Numbered from the stretch's first letter, positions 9,056-19,163 are shown. The stretch is 64,000 bases of DNA from Anaeromyxobacter dehalogenans 2CP-C (GCF_000013385.1 NC_007760.1:310001-374000); one strand, 5' to 3'. Notes: generated by a model not told the origin, from the sequence alone. Numbers and translations are program-made.

Positions 9056-9082
9056 GGGGGCGGGCCTGGTGGGCCCGCCCCC
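9056..9082 (-). terminator. Attenuator-like hairpin between rpsB and tsf
   Basis: GGGGGCGGGCC (9056-9066) pairs perfectly with GGCCCGCCCCC (9072-9082) across a 5-nt loop. Read leftward it is followed by ATCCTTTTACG. It sits in the 100-nt gap between rpsB and tsf, so partial termination could set the ratio of S2 to EF-Ts, as proposed for the same gap in other bacteria. Confidence 0.55.
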
Positions 9083-9121
9083 GGGAAGCGAAGCACCCGC
9101 GCAGCGCGCGGGCGGGGGCGG

Positions 9122-10153
<1,032 letters not shown>

Positions 10154-10328
10154 GGTCTTCTCCGGTTGTTCCGCCACCCCGCCTGGAGCGGCGCGCCGTA
10201 CGCCCGCCGGACGCCGTGCGGGCCGTCTCGACGGAGCACCGGAGCGCGCCGATGCGGAGGGGTGTGTGAATTTGCTGCGTTTCCGCCCTCGCGGGCGCCC
10301 GCCGCCAACCCAGGCGACGGGGAGCGGT

Positions 10329-10357
10329 CATCTAACACAGAGCGGGGCCCGATTCAA
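10329..10357 (-). promoter_or_regulatory. Candidate rpsB promoter
   Basis: Leftward TTGAAT (10352-10357), a 17-nt spacer and TAGATG (10329-10334) lie about 175 nt upstream of the rpsB ATG. Both boxes are partial matches, so this is tentative. The long leader would leave room for S2 autoregulation. Confidence 0.35.
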
Positions 10358-10428
10358 GCTCGGCACGGTCCATGCCGGGCGGGCGCCCGGTCCCGAAAAG
10401 CCCGGTCAGGACGGGACCTTGCGGGCGG

Positions 10429-11493
10429 TCACCGCCGCGGCGGCGGGCCGGCGGGCCGCTTCCACCAGGTGAGCTCGATCCGCGCGCCGTCGTAGCCGCG
10501 CCAGGCGATCGGGCGCGTCGGCCGGCCGGGGCAGGGGTGGCGGGCGATCCGGGCGCCGAACGCGATCGCGCTGCCTCCGCAGTCCGGGCAGGCGAAGCGG
10601 GCGAGGAGATCCGCCCGCTCCGCCTCGGAGAAGGGCGCGTCGGCGGGCGGCGGGGCGTCCCCGGGGGCGGCCCCCGGGCCGGCGACGGCGGGGGCCCGGA
10701 GCGCGGGGCCGAGCAGCCCGCGCGCGCGGTATGCCTCGAGCTCCGCGATCTCCGCCGCCTCGCCGCCGAGCGCCCGGTCCGCGTCCGCGCGGGCGCCCGC
10801 CGCGCACGCAGGACACGCCGGGAAGCCGAGCGAGCGGACCGGGACGATGGCCACCGCGCCGTCCGCCTCCGCCCGCTCCCACTCCTCCCGCGCGTCGATC
10901 TCCACCGCCGGCACGCCGGCCGCGGCGAGCGCCGCCTCCTTCTCCGCCTCCACGGCGTGCGTGACCAGGACCTCGATCGCGAGCGCCGGCCGCCCGGCGC
11001 GCAGCACCAGCACGTCGGCGCGCAGCGGGCCGACCGCGCCCTCCGCGGCGGCGGCGTCCCCCTCGGCGGCGAGGTCGCGCGGCGCGAGGCGGCGGCACGA
11101 GGGGCAGCGCGCCAGCACGGTCACGGTGCGACGCCGCTCGAACGCCTCGGCGCAGAGCGCGAGCAGGCGCTCCTTCGCGTCGAGGTGGAGCGCCGTCTCC
11201 GGCGCGGTGAGCGGGCAGGCCGACCCGGGCGCGTGCGCGAAGTGGCGCGCCCGCACGCGGCCGAGGTGCGGGACGAGCGGCTCGCCGCAGCCGAGGCAGG
11301 TGAACGGGGCCAGCCGGCGCCGGTCGGCCGGGTCGAGCCGGCCGGCGTTCACCTTGCGGCCGTCGCGATCCCGCGCCCAGGCGAGCAGGACGTCCCCCCG
11401 CGCGCCGGCGCGCACCGGCGCGCGCACCTCGCCCGCCGCCGCGGCCGGATGGCCGGGGCGGGTTCGAGGCGAGGCGGGGCGGCGGCGCGGCAC
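10429..11493 (-). CDS. CoiA-like competence/nuclease family protein
   Basis: 354-aa protein resembling the CoiA family. The order of parts is an N-terminal zinc-finger-like segment (FTCLGCGEPLVPHLGRVR then HFAH), a central nuclease-like core (RADVLVLRAG followed by LAIEVLVTH, compatible with a restriction-endonuclease-like fold), and a C-terminal CPDCGG zinc ribbon. An additional CPSC pair sits in the middle. CoiA acts during transformation in Gram-positive bacteria; its role in this lineage is unknown. The proposed start is the GTG at 11493. No other competence gene is nearby, so function rests on domain resemblance only. Confidence 0.6.
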   Translation of the reverse strand: MPRRRPASPRTRPGHPAAAAGEVRAPVRAGARGDVLLAWARDRDGRKVNAGRLDPADRRRLAPFTCLGCGEPLVPHLGRVRARHFAHAPGSACPLTAPETALHLDAKERLLALCAEAFERRRTVTVLARCPSCRRLAPRDLAAEGDAAAAEGAVGPLRADVLVLRAGRPALAIEVLVTHAVEAEKEAALAAAGVPAVEIDAREEWERAEADGAVAIVPVRSLGFPACPACAAGARADADRALGGEAAEIAELEAYRARGLLGPALRAPAVAGPGAAPGDAPPPADAPFSEAERADLLARFACPDCGGSAIAFGARIARHPCPGRPTRPIAWRGYDGARIELTWWKRPAGPPPRR

Positions 11494-11619
11494 GGGACGA
11501 GAACCTAGCCGAGAACCGGGCCCGGATCCCCTCCCGGGCTCCTGCGGGCGCCGCGCCCGCGCGGTAGGGATGGCGCGGCGGCGCGCCCCGCGCCGGATGG
11601 TTCACGGAGGGAGAAATCC

Positions 11620-12075
11620 ATGGCACTCGAGGTCGGCAAGAAGGCGCCGGACTTCGCGCTGCCCGACGAGGACGGGAACGTGGTGAAGCTCTCGTCGTTC
11701 AAGGGCAAGCGCGTGGTGGTGTTCTTCTACCCCAAGGCCAACACGTCGGGTTGAACGCAGGAGGCCAGCGACTTCCGGGACGAAGTCGATGCGTTCACGA
11801 AGAAGAAGGTCGCGGTGGTGGGCATCTCGAAGGACGCGCCCGCCGCGCAGAAGAAGTGGAAGGAGAAGCTCGGGCTGCCGTTCCCGCTCCTCTCCGACGC
11901 CGACACGGCCGTGCAGCAGGCCTGGGGCGTCTGGAAGGAGAAGAACATGTACGGCAAGAAGGTGATGGGGACCGAGCGGACCACCGTCGTCGTCGGGCCG
12001 GACGGCAAGGTCGAGCAGGTGTTCCCGAAGGTCAAGGTGGACGGGCACGTGGCCAGCGTGCTCGAGAGCCTGTAG
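11620..12075 (+). CDS. bcp: Bcp/PrxQ-type peroxiredoxin, selenocysteine-containing (in-frame TGA at 11752-11754)
   Basis: Thiol-specific peroxidase of the AhpC/TSA (PrxQ/Bcp) family, 151 aa if the TGA at codon 45 is read through, exactly the family length. The motif PxxxTxxC appears as YPKANTSG then TGA, so TGA replaces the peroxidatic Cys. The frame continues with TQEASDFRDEVDAF and the conserved Arg motif GTERTTVVVG. The usual PrxQ resolving Cys five residues later is Ser. There is no other Cys in the protein, so without selenocysteine it would have no redox residue. A 7-bp hairpin begins 14 nt after the TGA. The ATG is preceded by GGAGGGAG. The alternative is a nonsense mutation or sequencing error, but the intact frame on both sides argues against a decayed gene. 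Confidence 0.8.
11769..11788 (+). promoter_or_regulatory. Putative bacterial SECIS hairpin
   Basis: Immediately downstream of the in-frame TGA, CGACTTC (11769-11775) pairs perfectly with GAAGTCG (11782-11788) around the 6-nt loop CGGGAC; A-U and C-G pairs can extend it below a G/A mismatch. The loop starts 22 nt after the TGA, close to the spacing in E. coli fdhF, and contains GG as SelB loops usually do. It lacks the canonical GGU, so this is a candidate only. Confidence 0.55.
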
Positions 12076-12138
12076 ATTCCGCGCGGCCGCGCCGCCTCCG
12101 TCCCGTGCGCGGGAGGGAGGCGCCCGCGGGCGCACGCC

Positions 12139-13452
12139 ATGACCCGGAAGCCCCATCCGCAGCGCCCGCCGCGCAACGACCTCGTGGACGCCCTGGTGCT
12201 CGAGGTGCACGGCCTCGTGCACGACCAGGGCTGGCTCGCCGACCGGGCGCTGGAGCGCGTGCTCCGGCGCGAGCGCGCGCTGTGGGCGAACGAGCGCCGC
12301 GCGGTGGCGGAGGCGGTCTACGGGATCCTGCGCTCGCAGGGGCAGCTCGACTTCCTGCTCGGCGGCAGCCCGCCGCTCGCCACCCGCTACGCCGCCTGGC
12401 TGGTGCGGGGGGCCGGGGTCGGGCCGGCCCAGGCGGCGGCGCGGCTCGGCGCCGCGCCCCGCGCGCTCGCCGGGCTCGCCGAGGCGGACGCCCGCATCGC
12501 GGCCATCGCGGATCCGCTGGACCGCTTCGCCGTGGAGGCGTCGCTGCCGCGCTGGATCGCCGAGCGGCTGGTGTCGGAGCTGGGCGAGGCCGAGGCGCGC
12601 GCGCTCGCGGCGGTGCTGAACCGCCGGGCCCCGCTCACCGTGCGCGCGAACGCGCTCGCCGGCGACCGGGAGGCGCTCCGCGCGGCGCTCGCCGCCGAGG
12701 GCGTGCCGGCGGAGCAGACCCGGTTCTCGCCGTGGGGGCTCACGCTGGACGGCCACCAGAACGCGTTCGCGCTGGAGGCGTTCCGCACCGGCGGGTTCGA
12801 GATCCAGGACGAGGGCAGCCAGCTCATCGCGCTCGCCTGCGGCGCCCGCCCGGGTCAGGTGGTGGTGGACGCCTGCGCCGGCGCCGGCGGCAAGTCGCTC
12901 GCGCTCGCCGCCGAGATGCACAACAAGGGCTCGCTCCACGCGCTCGACAGCGACGCGGGCCGGCTCGAGGACGCGCGCCGTCGCGCCCGCCGCGCCCACG
13001 TGCACAACCTCCGGACCCGCGTCCTCCCGGCCGGCCCGGAGGCCGAGGCGGCGCTGACCGACCTCGCCGGCAAGGCGGACGTGGTGCTGGTGGACGCGCC
13101 CTGCAGCGGCCTCGGCACGCTGCGGCGCAAGCCCGACGCGCGCTGGCGCCTCCAGCCCGGCGACCCGGAGCGCTTCGCCGCGATCCAGCGGGAGCTGCTG
13201 GGCCGGTTCGCGCGCCTGGCGCGGCCCGGCGGGCGGATCGTCTACGCCACCTGCGCCATGGGCCGGACCGAGAACGACGACGTCGCCGACTTCGCCGAGC
13301 GCGAGCTCGGCCTCGCGCCCGCGCCGCTCGCGCCGTTCCTGGGCGCGGAGCGGGCCCGCGCGCTCGGCGCGTCCGAGAGCCGCTGCGCGCTGTACCCGCA
13401 CCGCCACGGCACGGACGGCTTCTTCTTCGCGGCGTTCGCGAAGCGCGCGTAG
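12139..13452 (+). CDS. rsmB: 16S rRNA (cytosine-5) methyltransferase RsmB
   Basis: SAM-dependent m5C methyltransferase of the Sun/NOL1/NOP2 family, 437 aa. An N-terminal NusB-like helical domain (about residues 1-140) precedes a Rossmann methyltransferase domain with the SAM loop VVDACAGAGGKSLALA, motif IV VLVDAPCSGLGTLRRKPD (PC motif) and the catalytic-Cys motif YATCAMGRTEND. This two-domain layout with an NusB part is diagnostic of RsmB, which modifies C967 of 16S rRNA in E. coli. The start is the ATG at 12139. It is followed at 15 nt by mutM on the same strand. Confidence 0.92.
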   Translation: MTRKPHPQRPPRNDLVDALVLEVHGLVHDQGWLADRALERVLRRERALWANERRAVAEAVYGILRSQGQLDFLLGGSPPLATRYAAWLVRGAGVGPAQAAARLGAAPRALAGLAEADARIAAIADPLDRFAVEASLPRWIAERLVSELGEAEARALAAVLNRRAPLTVRANALAGDREALRAALAAEGVPAEQTRFSPWGLTLDGHQNAFALEAFRTGGFEIQDEGSQLIALACGARPGQVVVDACAGAGGKSLALAAEMHNKGSLHALDSDAGRLEDARRRARRAHVHNLRTRVLPAGPEAEAALTDLAGKADVVLVDAPCSGLGTLRRKPDARWRLQPGDPERFAAIQRELLGRFARLARPGGRIVYATCAMGRTENDDVADFAERELGLAPAPLAPFLGAERARALGASESRCALYPHRHGTDGFFFAAFAKRA

Positions 13453-13467
13453 CCGGGGACCTCGCGC

Positions 13468-14310
13468 ATGCCGGAGCTCCCCGAGGTCGAGATCGCGGCG
13501 CGGAACCTGCGGCGCTGGGCCGAGGGCCGCCGCGTCGAGGAGGTCGGCTGGGATCCCCGCGCGCGCCGGATCTTCCGCCCGGCGACGCCGGCCGCGTTCG
13601 CCCGCGCGGTGGAGGGCGCCCGCTTCGCCGGCATCCGGCGCATCGGCAAGCACCTGCTCGTCTCGCTCGAGCGCGGCGGCGCGCCGGTCGGGCTGCTCGC
13701 GCACCTGGGCATGACCGGCAAGTGGGTGCTCCGCGCCGCGGGCGATCCGGCGCCGCGCCACGCGCGGGCCTGGCTGCGCCTGGAGGGCGACGGGGTGCTG
13801 CACTTCCAGGACTCGCGCCTGTTCGGCCGGCTCCGCACCGTGCCGGGCGCGCGCTTCGACGAGGTGCCGGAGGTCGCGGCGCTCGGGCCGGATCCGCTGG
13901 AGGACGGCATCGACCCGGCCGCGCTCGCCGGCGCGCTCGCGGCGAGCCGCCTGCCGCTGAAGGTGAAGCTCCTCGACCAGCGGCTCCTGCCCGGCGTCGG
14001 GAACATCCACGCCAGCGAGGCCTGCTACCGGGCCCGCCTCGACCCGCGCCGGCCGTCGCGCACGCTGTCGCGCGCCGGGGCGAAGGCGCTCGCCGCCGGC
14101 ATCCTGGCCTCCTTCCGCATGACGCTCGACGCGGAGGACGGGCCGGAGATCACCTACGTCGAGGAGCCCGGGGCGGAGAACCCGTTCCTCGTGTACGCGC
14201 GCGAGGGCGAGCCCTGCCCGCGCTGCCGGAGGGCGGGCCGGACCTCGCCCATCCGGCGCATCGTGCAGGCGCAGCGCTCCACCTTCTTCTGCCCCCGCTG
14301 CCAGCGGTAG
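13468..14310 (+). CDS. mutM: Formamidopyrimidine-DNA glycosylase
   Basis: Base-excision repair glycosylase/AP lyase that removes 8-oxoguanine and formamidopyrimidines, 280 aa. It begins MPELPEVE, with Pro2 the Schiff-base nucleophile and Glu3 after Met removal. The helix-two-turn-helix and the [20 protein letters not shown] motif are present, and it ends in a four-Cys zinc finger (CPRC near residue 247 and CPRC near the C-terminus). It lies between rsmB and rnhB with short gaps, making a nucleic-acid maintenance operon. Confidence 0.95.
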
Positions 14311-14320
14311 ACTGCGGGCG

Positions 14321-15172
14321 ATGCGCCCCGAGGACCTCGCCCGCCTGTCCGTCGCCGAGCTGCGCACGCGGCTCCTCGACCGCGGCGAGGCGCTGGGCGA
14401 CGCGTGCGAGGCGGCGCTCGAGGCCGACCCGCGCGCCGGCGCGCGCGAGGTGCTGCGCCTCGTGCGCAAGCGGCGCCGCGAGAACCGGGCCGAGGGCCAG
14501 CGGCTCCGCCACCTGCTCCGCTACGAGGCGGAGCTCTGGGAGCGCGGCCTCGTGCACGTGGCCGGGGTGGACGAGGCCGGCATGGCCCCGCTGGCCGGGC
14601 CGGTGGTGGCCGGCGCCTGCGTGCTCCCGCGCGACTACCGGCCGCGCGGCATCGACGACTCGAAGCAGCTCGACCGCGCCGAGCGCGAGCGGCTGGCCGA
14701 GGACATCAAGCGGAACGCGGTCTGCTGGGCGGTGGCGCGCGCCGAGGTGGAGGAGATCGACCGGCTGAACGTCTACTGGGCGGGCATGCTGGCGCTGCGG
14801 CGCGCGGTGGACGGGCTCTCGGCGCGGCCGGAGCACCTGCTGGTGGACGCGCGCAAGCTGCCGGACCTGCCGTTCCCGCAGACGCCCATCGTGCACGGCG
14901 ACGCGCTCTCGCTCACCATCGCCGCGGCCAGCATCCTCGCGAAGACCGCGCGCGACGCGCTCATGGCGGAGCTGGACCTCGCGCACCCGGGCTACGGGTT
15001 CGCGCGGCACAAGGGCTACCCCACCGCCGAGCACTTCGACGCGCTCGGGCGCCTGGGCGCCTGCCCCATCCACCGGCGGTCGTTCGCGCCGGTGCGCGTG
15101 GCGCTCGGCCTCGAGCCGGCGCAGGGCGACCTGTTCGCGCTGGCGGAGGCGGCCGTCGCGGAGGACGACTGA
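14321..15172 (+). CDS. rnhB: Ribonuclease HII with altered GRG motif
   Basis: Cleaves RNA in RNA-DNA hybrids and single ribonucleotides in DNA. The protein is 283 aa with an N-terminal extension of about 75 residues, similar in size to that of the B. subtilis enzyme. The catalytic DE pair is at residues 84-85 (GVDEAG), followed by DSKQL and the third acidic motif LLVDARKLP. The usual GRG triplet after the DE pair, which contacts the RNA-DNA junction, reads GMA (residues 87-89). The remaining core ([14 protein letters not shown] and HKGYPTAEH) is intact, so it is probably active but may show changed junction recognition. Starts 10 nt after mutM. Confidence 0.92.
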
Positions 15173-15214
15173 GGGCGACGGGGCGCGGCCCGCCCGCCTC
15201 CGCCGGAACTGTAT

Positions 15215-15243
15215 TTGACGTAACCGCGGGTAATCGCTAGAAC
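15215..15243 (+). promoter_or_regulatory. Sigma-70 type promoter upstream of pcnB
   Basis: TTGACG (15215-15220), a 17-nt spacer and TAGAAC (15238-15243) lie about 90 nt before the pcnB ATG. Both boxes are good matches, the spacing is ideal, and the local sequence is less GC-rich than its surroundings. Confidence 0.68.
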
Positions 15244-15333
15244 CAGCCCCGAGGACGAGCCCGACGGTGCAGGCGCGCTTCCCTCCGACCCGGGATTTCC
15301 CCCGGCGAGGGCGCCCCCCGATCCGGCGAACGC

Positions 15334-16983
15334 ATGCACGAGCCATCCACGAAGAACGACCTTTTCCGTCCGGCGTACCCCGCAGAAGACCTCGAAGAGA
15401 ACCGAGACCGCCGCCCGCCGCCGGGCCTGGCGCTCGATCCCCCCGAAGCCCCGCCGCCGGAGCACCCGCCCGAGATCCCCGTCGATCGCCTCGACGGCGA
15501 CGCGCTGAAGGTGATCGCGCGGCTGCGGCACATGCACCACCAGGCCTACCTGGTGGGCGGCTGCGTCCGCGACCTGCTGCTCGGCGCGACCCCCAAGGAC
15601 TTCGACGTCGCGACCGACGCCCACCCCGGCGAGGTCCGCGCGATCTTCCGCAACTGCCGCCTCATCGGCCGCCGCTTCCGCCTGGCGCACGTGTACTTCC
15701 GCGCCGGCAAGGTGATCGAGGTCGCCACCTTCCGGAAGAACCCGACCGACGTCGCCGAGGACGTGGGCGAGGGCGAGGGCGACCTGCTCATCACCCGGGA
15801 CAACGTCTTCGGCACGGCCGAGGAGGACTCGGTCCGCCGCGACTTCACCGTGAACGGCCTGTTCTACGACGTCGCCACCGGCGAGGTGATCGACTACGTG
15901 GGCGGGCGCGCCGACCTCGAGGCGCACCGGATCTCGACCATCGGCGATCCCGAGATCCGCATGCGCGAGGACCCGGTGCGGGCGCTGCGCGCGGTCCGGT
16001 TCGCGGCGCGCCTCGGGTTCACCATCGCGCCGGACACGTTCGAGGCGATGCGGCGGACGGCCGGCGAGCTGGCGCGCTGCGCGCCGGCGCGGGTGCTGGA
16101 GGAGACGTTCAAGCTGCTCCGCTGCGGCGGGTCGGCCCGCGCGTTCGAGCTGTTGCGCGCCTGCGGCGCGCTGCCGGTGATCCTGCCCGCGCTCGGCGCG
16201 GCGCTCGAGACCTGGGACGACGGGCGGCGCCGCGCGTTCTTCGCGCACCTCGCCGCGCTCGACCGGCTGGTCCGCTCCGGCGCGGAGGTCTCCGAGGCGG
16301 TGCTGCTCGGCGCGCTGCTCATGCACCTCGGCGCCGACGCGCCCCGCGCCGGCCGCCCGGACGCGGACGCCGGCGCGCCGCGCTGGGACGAGGCCGACGC
16401 GTTCCTCGCCTCGCTCGTCCAGACGGCCCGGCTGCCGCGCAAGGTGGCCGAGCGCATCCGGCTCGCGCTGCAGGCGCAGCGGCAGCTCGAGGAGCCGGGC
16501 AAGCGCCGGCGGCGCCGCGGGCGCGGCCCGGCCGGCCAGACCTACTTCCAGGACGCGCTGCAGCTCCTCGAGATCCGCGTGCGCGCCACCGGCAGCGGCG
16601 GCGAGGCGCTGGAGCGCTGGACGGCCGAGGCGCCGCACGCCCATCCGGCGGCGGAGCGCCCGGGCCGCGCCGGCCCGCGCGAGGACCGCCGCGACCACCG
16701 CCGCGAGGGCGCGGCGCCGCGCCGGCCCGACCGCGACGAGGGCGCGGTGCGCGAGGTGGTGATCCCGGTCGAGGCCGCCGAGGCCGCCGACGAGGCGGGC
16801 GAGGAGGTCCGCGAGGTCGAGTCCTCGGCCGCCGGCGACGCCGGGGAGGGCGAGGCGTCGCAGGGCGGGCGCCGCAGGCGCCGCCGCCGGGGCGGGAAGC
16901 GCCGCCGCCGCCGCGGGGCCGGGGCGTCCGGGCCGGACGGGGGCGCGCAGGTGCCGCCCGCCGAGGCCGGCGGGCAAGGGTGA
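15334..16983 (+). CDS. pcnB: Poly(A) polymerase / CCA-adding enzyme family, PcnB type
   Basis: Template-independent nucleotidyltransferase, most likely poly(A) polymerase I, which adds 3' A tails and promotes RNA turnover. The head domain has [12 protein letters not shown] (about residues 73-84) and the metal-binding pair DFD at 89-91, then [12 protein letters not shown] and the neck motif [18 protein letters not shown]. Length is 549 aa. After the catalytic region (about 400 aa) comes a low-complexity tail of acidic segments and an Arg-rich end ([14 protein letters not shown]), likely for RNA binding. The ATG at 15334 follows a good promoter. CCA-adding activity cannot be excluded from sequence alone, although the basic tail favours PcnB. 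Confidence 0.88.
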   Translation: MHEPSTKNDLFRPAYPAEDLEENRDRRPPPGLALDPPEAPPPEHPPEIPVDRLDGDALKVIARLRHMHHQAYLVGGCVRDLLLGATPKDFDVATDAHPGEVRAIFRNCRLIGRRFRLAHVYFRAGKVIEVATFRKNPTDVAEDVGEGEGDLLITRDNVFGTAEEDSVRRDFTVNGLFYDVATGEVIDYVGGRADLEAHRISTIGDPEIRMREDPVRALRAVRFAARLGFTIAPDTFEAMRRTAGELARCAPARVLEETFKLLRCGGSARAFELLRACGALPVILPALGAALETWDDGRRRAFFAHLAALDRLVRSGAEVSEAVLLGALLMHLGADAPRAGRPDADAGAPRWDEADAFLASLVQTARLPRKVAERIRLALQAQRQLEEPGKRRRRRGRGPAGQTYFQDALQLLEIRVRATGSGGEALERWTAEAPHAHPAAERPGRAGPREDRRDHRREGAAPRRPDRDEGAVREVVIPVEAAEAADEAGEEVREVESSAAGDAGEGEASQGGRRRRRRRGGKRRRRRGAGASGPDGGAQVPPAEAGGQG

Positions 16984-17054
16984 GCGCGCGGGGGAATCCT
17001 CCGCAACACCGCCGCCTTGACCGACCCCACGGCACCCGGTACAACCCGCCGACC

Positions 17055-17810
17055 ATGGCGAGCGAGAAAGCCTCCAACCCGAAGGCCCGTTACCAGCGCA
17101 TCCTGCTCAAGCTCTCGGGCGAGGCGCTCATGGGCGACGGCAAGTACGGCATCTCGCCGAAGACCCTCACCTCGATCGCCCACGACGTGAAGGACGTGGT
17201 GGACCTCGGCGTCGAGGTCGCGCTCACCATCGGCGGCGGCAACATCTTCCGCGGCGTGTCGGGCGCGACCGAGGGGATGGACCGCTCCTCGGCCGACTAC
17301 ATGGGCATGCTCGCCACGGTGATCAACTCGATGGCGCTGCAGGACGCGCTCGAGAAGATCGGCGTGCCGACCCGCGTGCAGTCCGCCATCGAGATGCACC
17401 AGGTGGCCGAGCCGTACATCCGCCGCCGCGCCATCCGCCACCTGGAGAAGGGGCGGGTGGTGATCTTCGCCGCCGGCACCGGCAACCCCTACTTCACCAC
17501 CGACACCGCCGCCTCGCTCCGCGCCATGGAGATCCACGCGGACGTGCTGCTCAAGGCGACCAAGGTGGACGGCGTCTACACCGACGATCCGAAGAAGAAC
17601 CCGGCGGCGACCAAGTTCAAGCAGCTCAGCTACATCGACGTCCTGAAGAAGAACCTGAAGGTGATGGACTCCACCGCCATCAGCCTCTGCATGGACAACG
17701 ACCTCCCCATCGTCGTGTTCGACCTCACCCAGCGCGGGAACGTGCGCAAGGTCGTGCTCGGCGAGGAGATCGGGACCACCGTGGGGCGCCCCAGCGCCCG
17801 CAACGCGTAG
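17055..17810 (+). CDS. pyrH: Uridylate kinase (UMP kinase)
   Basis: Phosphorylates UMP to UDP in pyrimidine nucleotide synthesis; a hexamer of the amino-acid-kinase fold. The protein is 251 aa. It contains [13 protein letters not shown], the glycine loop [28 protein letters not shown] and the uridine-binding region [14 protein letters not shown]. The frame is open far upstream through pcnB, but family homology begins right after the ATG at 17055, so the long frame is not the gene. Paired with frr 19 nt downstream, the common pyrH-frr arrangement. Confidence 0.95.
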   Translation: MASEKASNPKARYQRILLKLSGEALMGDGKYGISPKTLTSIAHDVKDVVDLGVEVALTIGGGNIFRGVSGATEGMDRSSADYMGMLATVINSMALQDALEKIGVPTRVQSAIEMHQVAEPYIRRRAIRHLEKGRVVIFAAGTGNPYFTTDTAASLRAMEIHADVLLKATKVDGVYTDDPKKNPAATKFKQLSYIDVLKKNLKVMDSTAISLCMDNDLPIVVFDLTQRGNVRKVVLGEEIGTTVGRPSARNA

Positions 17811-17829
17811 CCGCGGCAAGGAGACGGCC

Positions 17830-18396
17830 ATGGGCACCATCGCAGACGACATCCTCGGCGACCTGCACGGGCGAATCCTCAAGACGCTCGACCAGCTCCG
17901 CACCGACCTCTCGGCGGTCCGCACCGGGCGCGCCTCGCTCCACCTGCTCGACAACGTCCGGGTGGACTACTACGGCACGCCCACGCCGCTGAACCAGGTG
18001 GCGACGATGTCCGTGCCCGAGGCGCGGCTCATCGTGGTGAAGCCCTGGGAGAAGTCGATGATCCCGCCGATCGAGAAGGCGATCCGGGAGGCGAACCTGG
18101 GCCTCAACCCCATGAGCGACAAGGACCTCGTCCGCGTCCCGATCCCCGCGCTCACCGAGGAGCGCCGCAAGGAGATCGTGAAGCAGGTGAAGCACAAGGG
18201 CGAGGAGCACAAGATCGCCGTGCGCAACGTGCGCCGCGAGGCGAAGGAGCTCATCGAGGTCGCGGAGAAGGACGGCGACATCTCGGGCGACGACGCCGAG
18301 AAGGCGCTCGAGAAGATGCAGAAGGAGACCGACGACGGCGTGAAGAAGATCGACGAGATCGTCGCCGCCAAGGAGAAGGACGTCCTCCAGGTCTGA
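17830..18396 (+). CDS. frr: Ribosome recycling factor
   Basis: With EF-G it splits the post-termination ribosome. The protein is 188 aa, the standard size. It has the conserved LRTDLSAVRTGRASLHLLD start, the VRVDYYGTPTPLNQVA hinge region and the RVPIPALTEERRKEIVK motif of the three-helix bundle. The ATG at 17830 is preceded by AAGGAGACGGCC. Probably co-transcribed with pyrH. Confidence 0.96.
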   Translation: MGTIADDILGDLHGRILKTLDQLRTDLSAVRTGRASLHLLDNVRVDYYGTPTPLNQVATMSVPEARLIVVKPWEKSMIPPIEKAIREANLGLNPMSDKDLVRVPIPALTEERRKEIVKQVKHKGEEHKIAVRNVRREAKELIEVAEKDGDISGDDAEKALEKMQKETDDGVKKIDEIVAAKEKDVLQV

Positions 18397-18407
18397 GCGG
18401 GCGCGCC

Positions 18408-18611
18408 GTGGCCCGCTCCCCCGCCGCGCTCCTCCTGCTGCTCGGCCCGCTGCTCGCGCTCGGCTTCGCCGCGGGCGCGGTGCGCGCGCTCGCCGCCCGG
18501 CCCGACCTCCCGGCCCGCCGCCGGCGGGCGCTGTCCGCCGCCTGGGTGCTCCTGCTGCTCGCCGGCGCGCCGCTCTGGCTGGTCGCCGCGGCGCTGCTCG
18601 GGTTCTGGTGA
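18408..18611 (+). CDS. Small two-helix membrane protein, unknown
   Basis: 67-aa frame starting at a GTG 11 nt after frr. It has two hydrophobic helices (about residues 5-27 and 42-66) separated by a basic Arg-rich turn (PARRRRALSA), suggesting a hairpin membrane protein with the loop in the cytoplasm. I recognise no family. It could be a co-transcribed member of the pyrH-frr unit or a chance frame in GC-rich DNA; the clean hydrophobic-basic-hydrophobic pattern and tight spacing favour a gene. Confidence 0.5.
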   Translation: MARSPAALLLLLGPLLALGFAAGAVRALAARPDLPARRRRALSAAWVLLLLAGAPLWLVAAALLGFW

Positions 18612-18630
18612 GCGCGGCCCGGGGCGCCGG

Positions 18631-19059
18631 CTAGAAGACCATCCCCGCCAGCGCGATCGCCCACAGCGCGTGGCCGATGCCGCCGAGCATGGCGAGCCGC
18701 CGCGCCGGCGCGGTCGCGGCCGCGAGGTCGCCCGAGGCCACCGCTCCCTCCACCCGGCGCCAGGCCGGCATGGAGGCGAACCCGACCACCAGCAGGCGCG
18801 CCAGCGTGGCGGCGAAGCCGACCAGGATGCCGGTGCGCGGGTGGCCGCCGTCGACCCCGATGAGCAGCACGCCGGTCACCAGCACCGCGAAGCCGGCGTA
18901 CAGGTCGAGCTTGAGCGCGGGGCGGGCGCGGGCGGCGAGCTGCTCCACGAACGGGCGGCCCAGCGCGACCGTGCGCTTCACGTCGCCCGGGACCCACAGG
19001 GCGGCGCCGATCCAGGTGGCGGCGGACAGGATGTGCAGGAAGACCAGCAGCTCTCTCAC
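18631..19059 (-). CDS. Four-helix integral membrane protein (CopD/DUF2269-like)
   Basis: 142-aa polytopic protein. It begins VRELLVFLHILSAATWIGAALW, a first helix with a His and Trp pattern typical of CopD-like and DUF2269-like membrane proteins, followed by three more hydrophobic segments (about residues 50-72, 80-98 and 122-142). I choose the GTG at 19059 because GAGGAG precedes it by 9 nt; the open frame extends upstream through sequence without membrane character. The function is unknown. It converges on the small protein after frr. Confidence 0.65.
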   Translation of the reverse strand: MRELLVFLHILSAATWIGAALWVPGDVKRTVALGRPFVEQLAARARPALKLDLYAGFAVLVTGVLLIGVDGGHPRTGILVGFAATLARLLVVGFASMPAWRRVEGAVASGDLAAATAPARRLAMLGGIGHALWAIALAGMVF

Positions 19060-19163
19060 GATGGCGTTCTCCTCGCTGGCGCTGAACCTAGCGCGGGAGC
19101 GCGCCGCCGGCCGGTCCCAACCGGGATGCGTCACCGGGGGTCATCAACGGTCCGTGAAACGGA

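Noticed and set aside
11620-11754. Reading the peroxiredoxin as a pseudogene cut by a nonsense mutation
   Set aside because: The rest of the frame, the active-site context and the downstream hairpin are intact, the TGA lies exactly at the catalytic position, and no further decay is seen. Kept as the main alternative.
11602-14469. Long antisense frame across bcp, rsmB and mutM
   Set aside because: No recognisable family and composition typical of antisense GC-rich DNA; the sense strand has three intact conserved genes.
15267-17810. A continuous 847-aa frame joining the pcnB region to UMP kinase
   Set aside because: The part before 17055 is a shadow of pcnB. Family homology starts at MASEKASN and runs at the normal length for PyrH.
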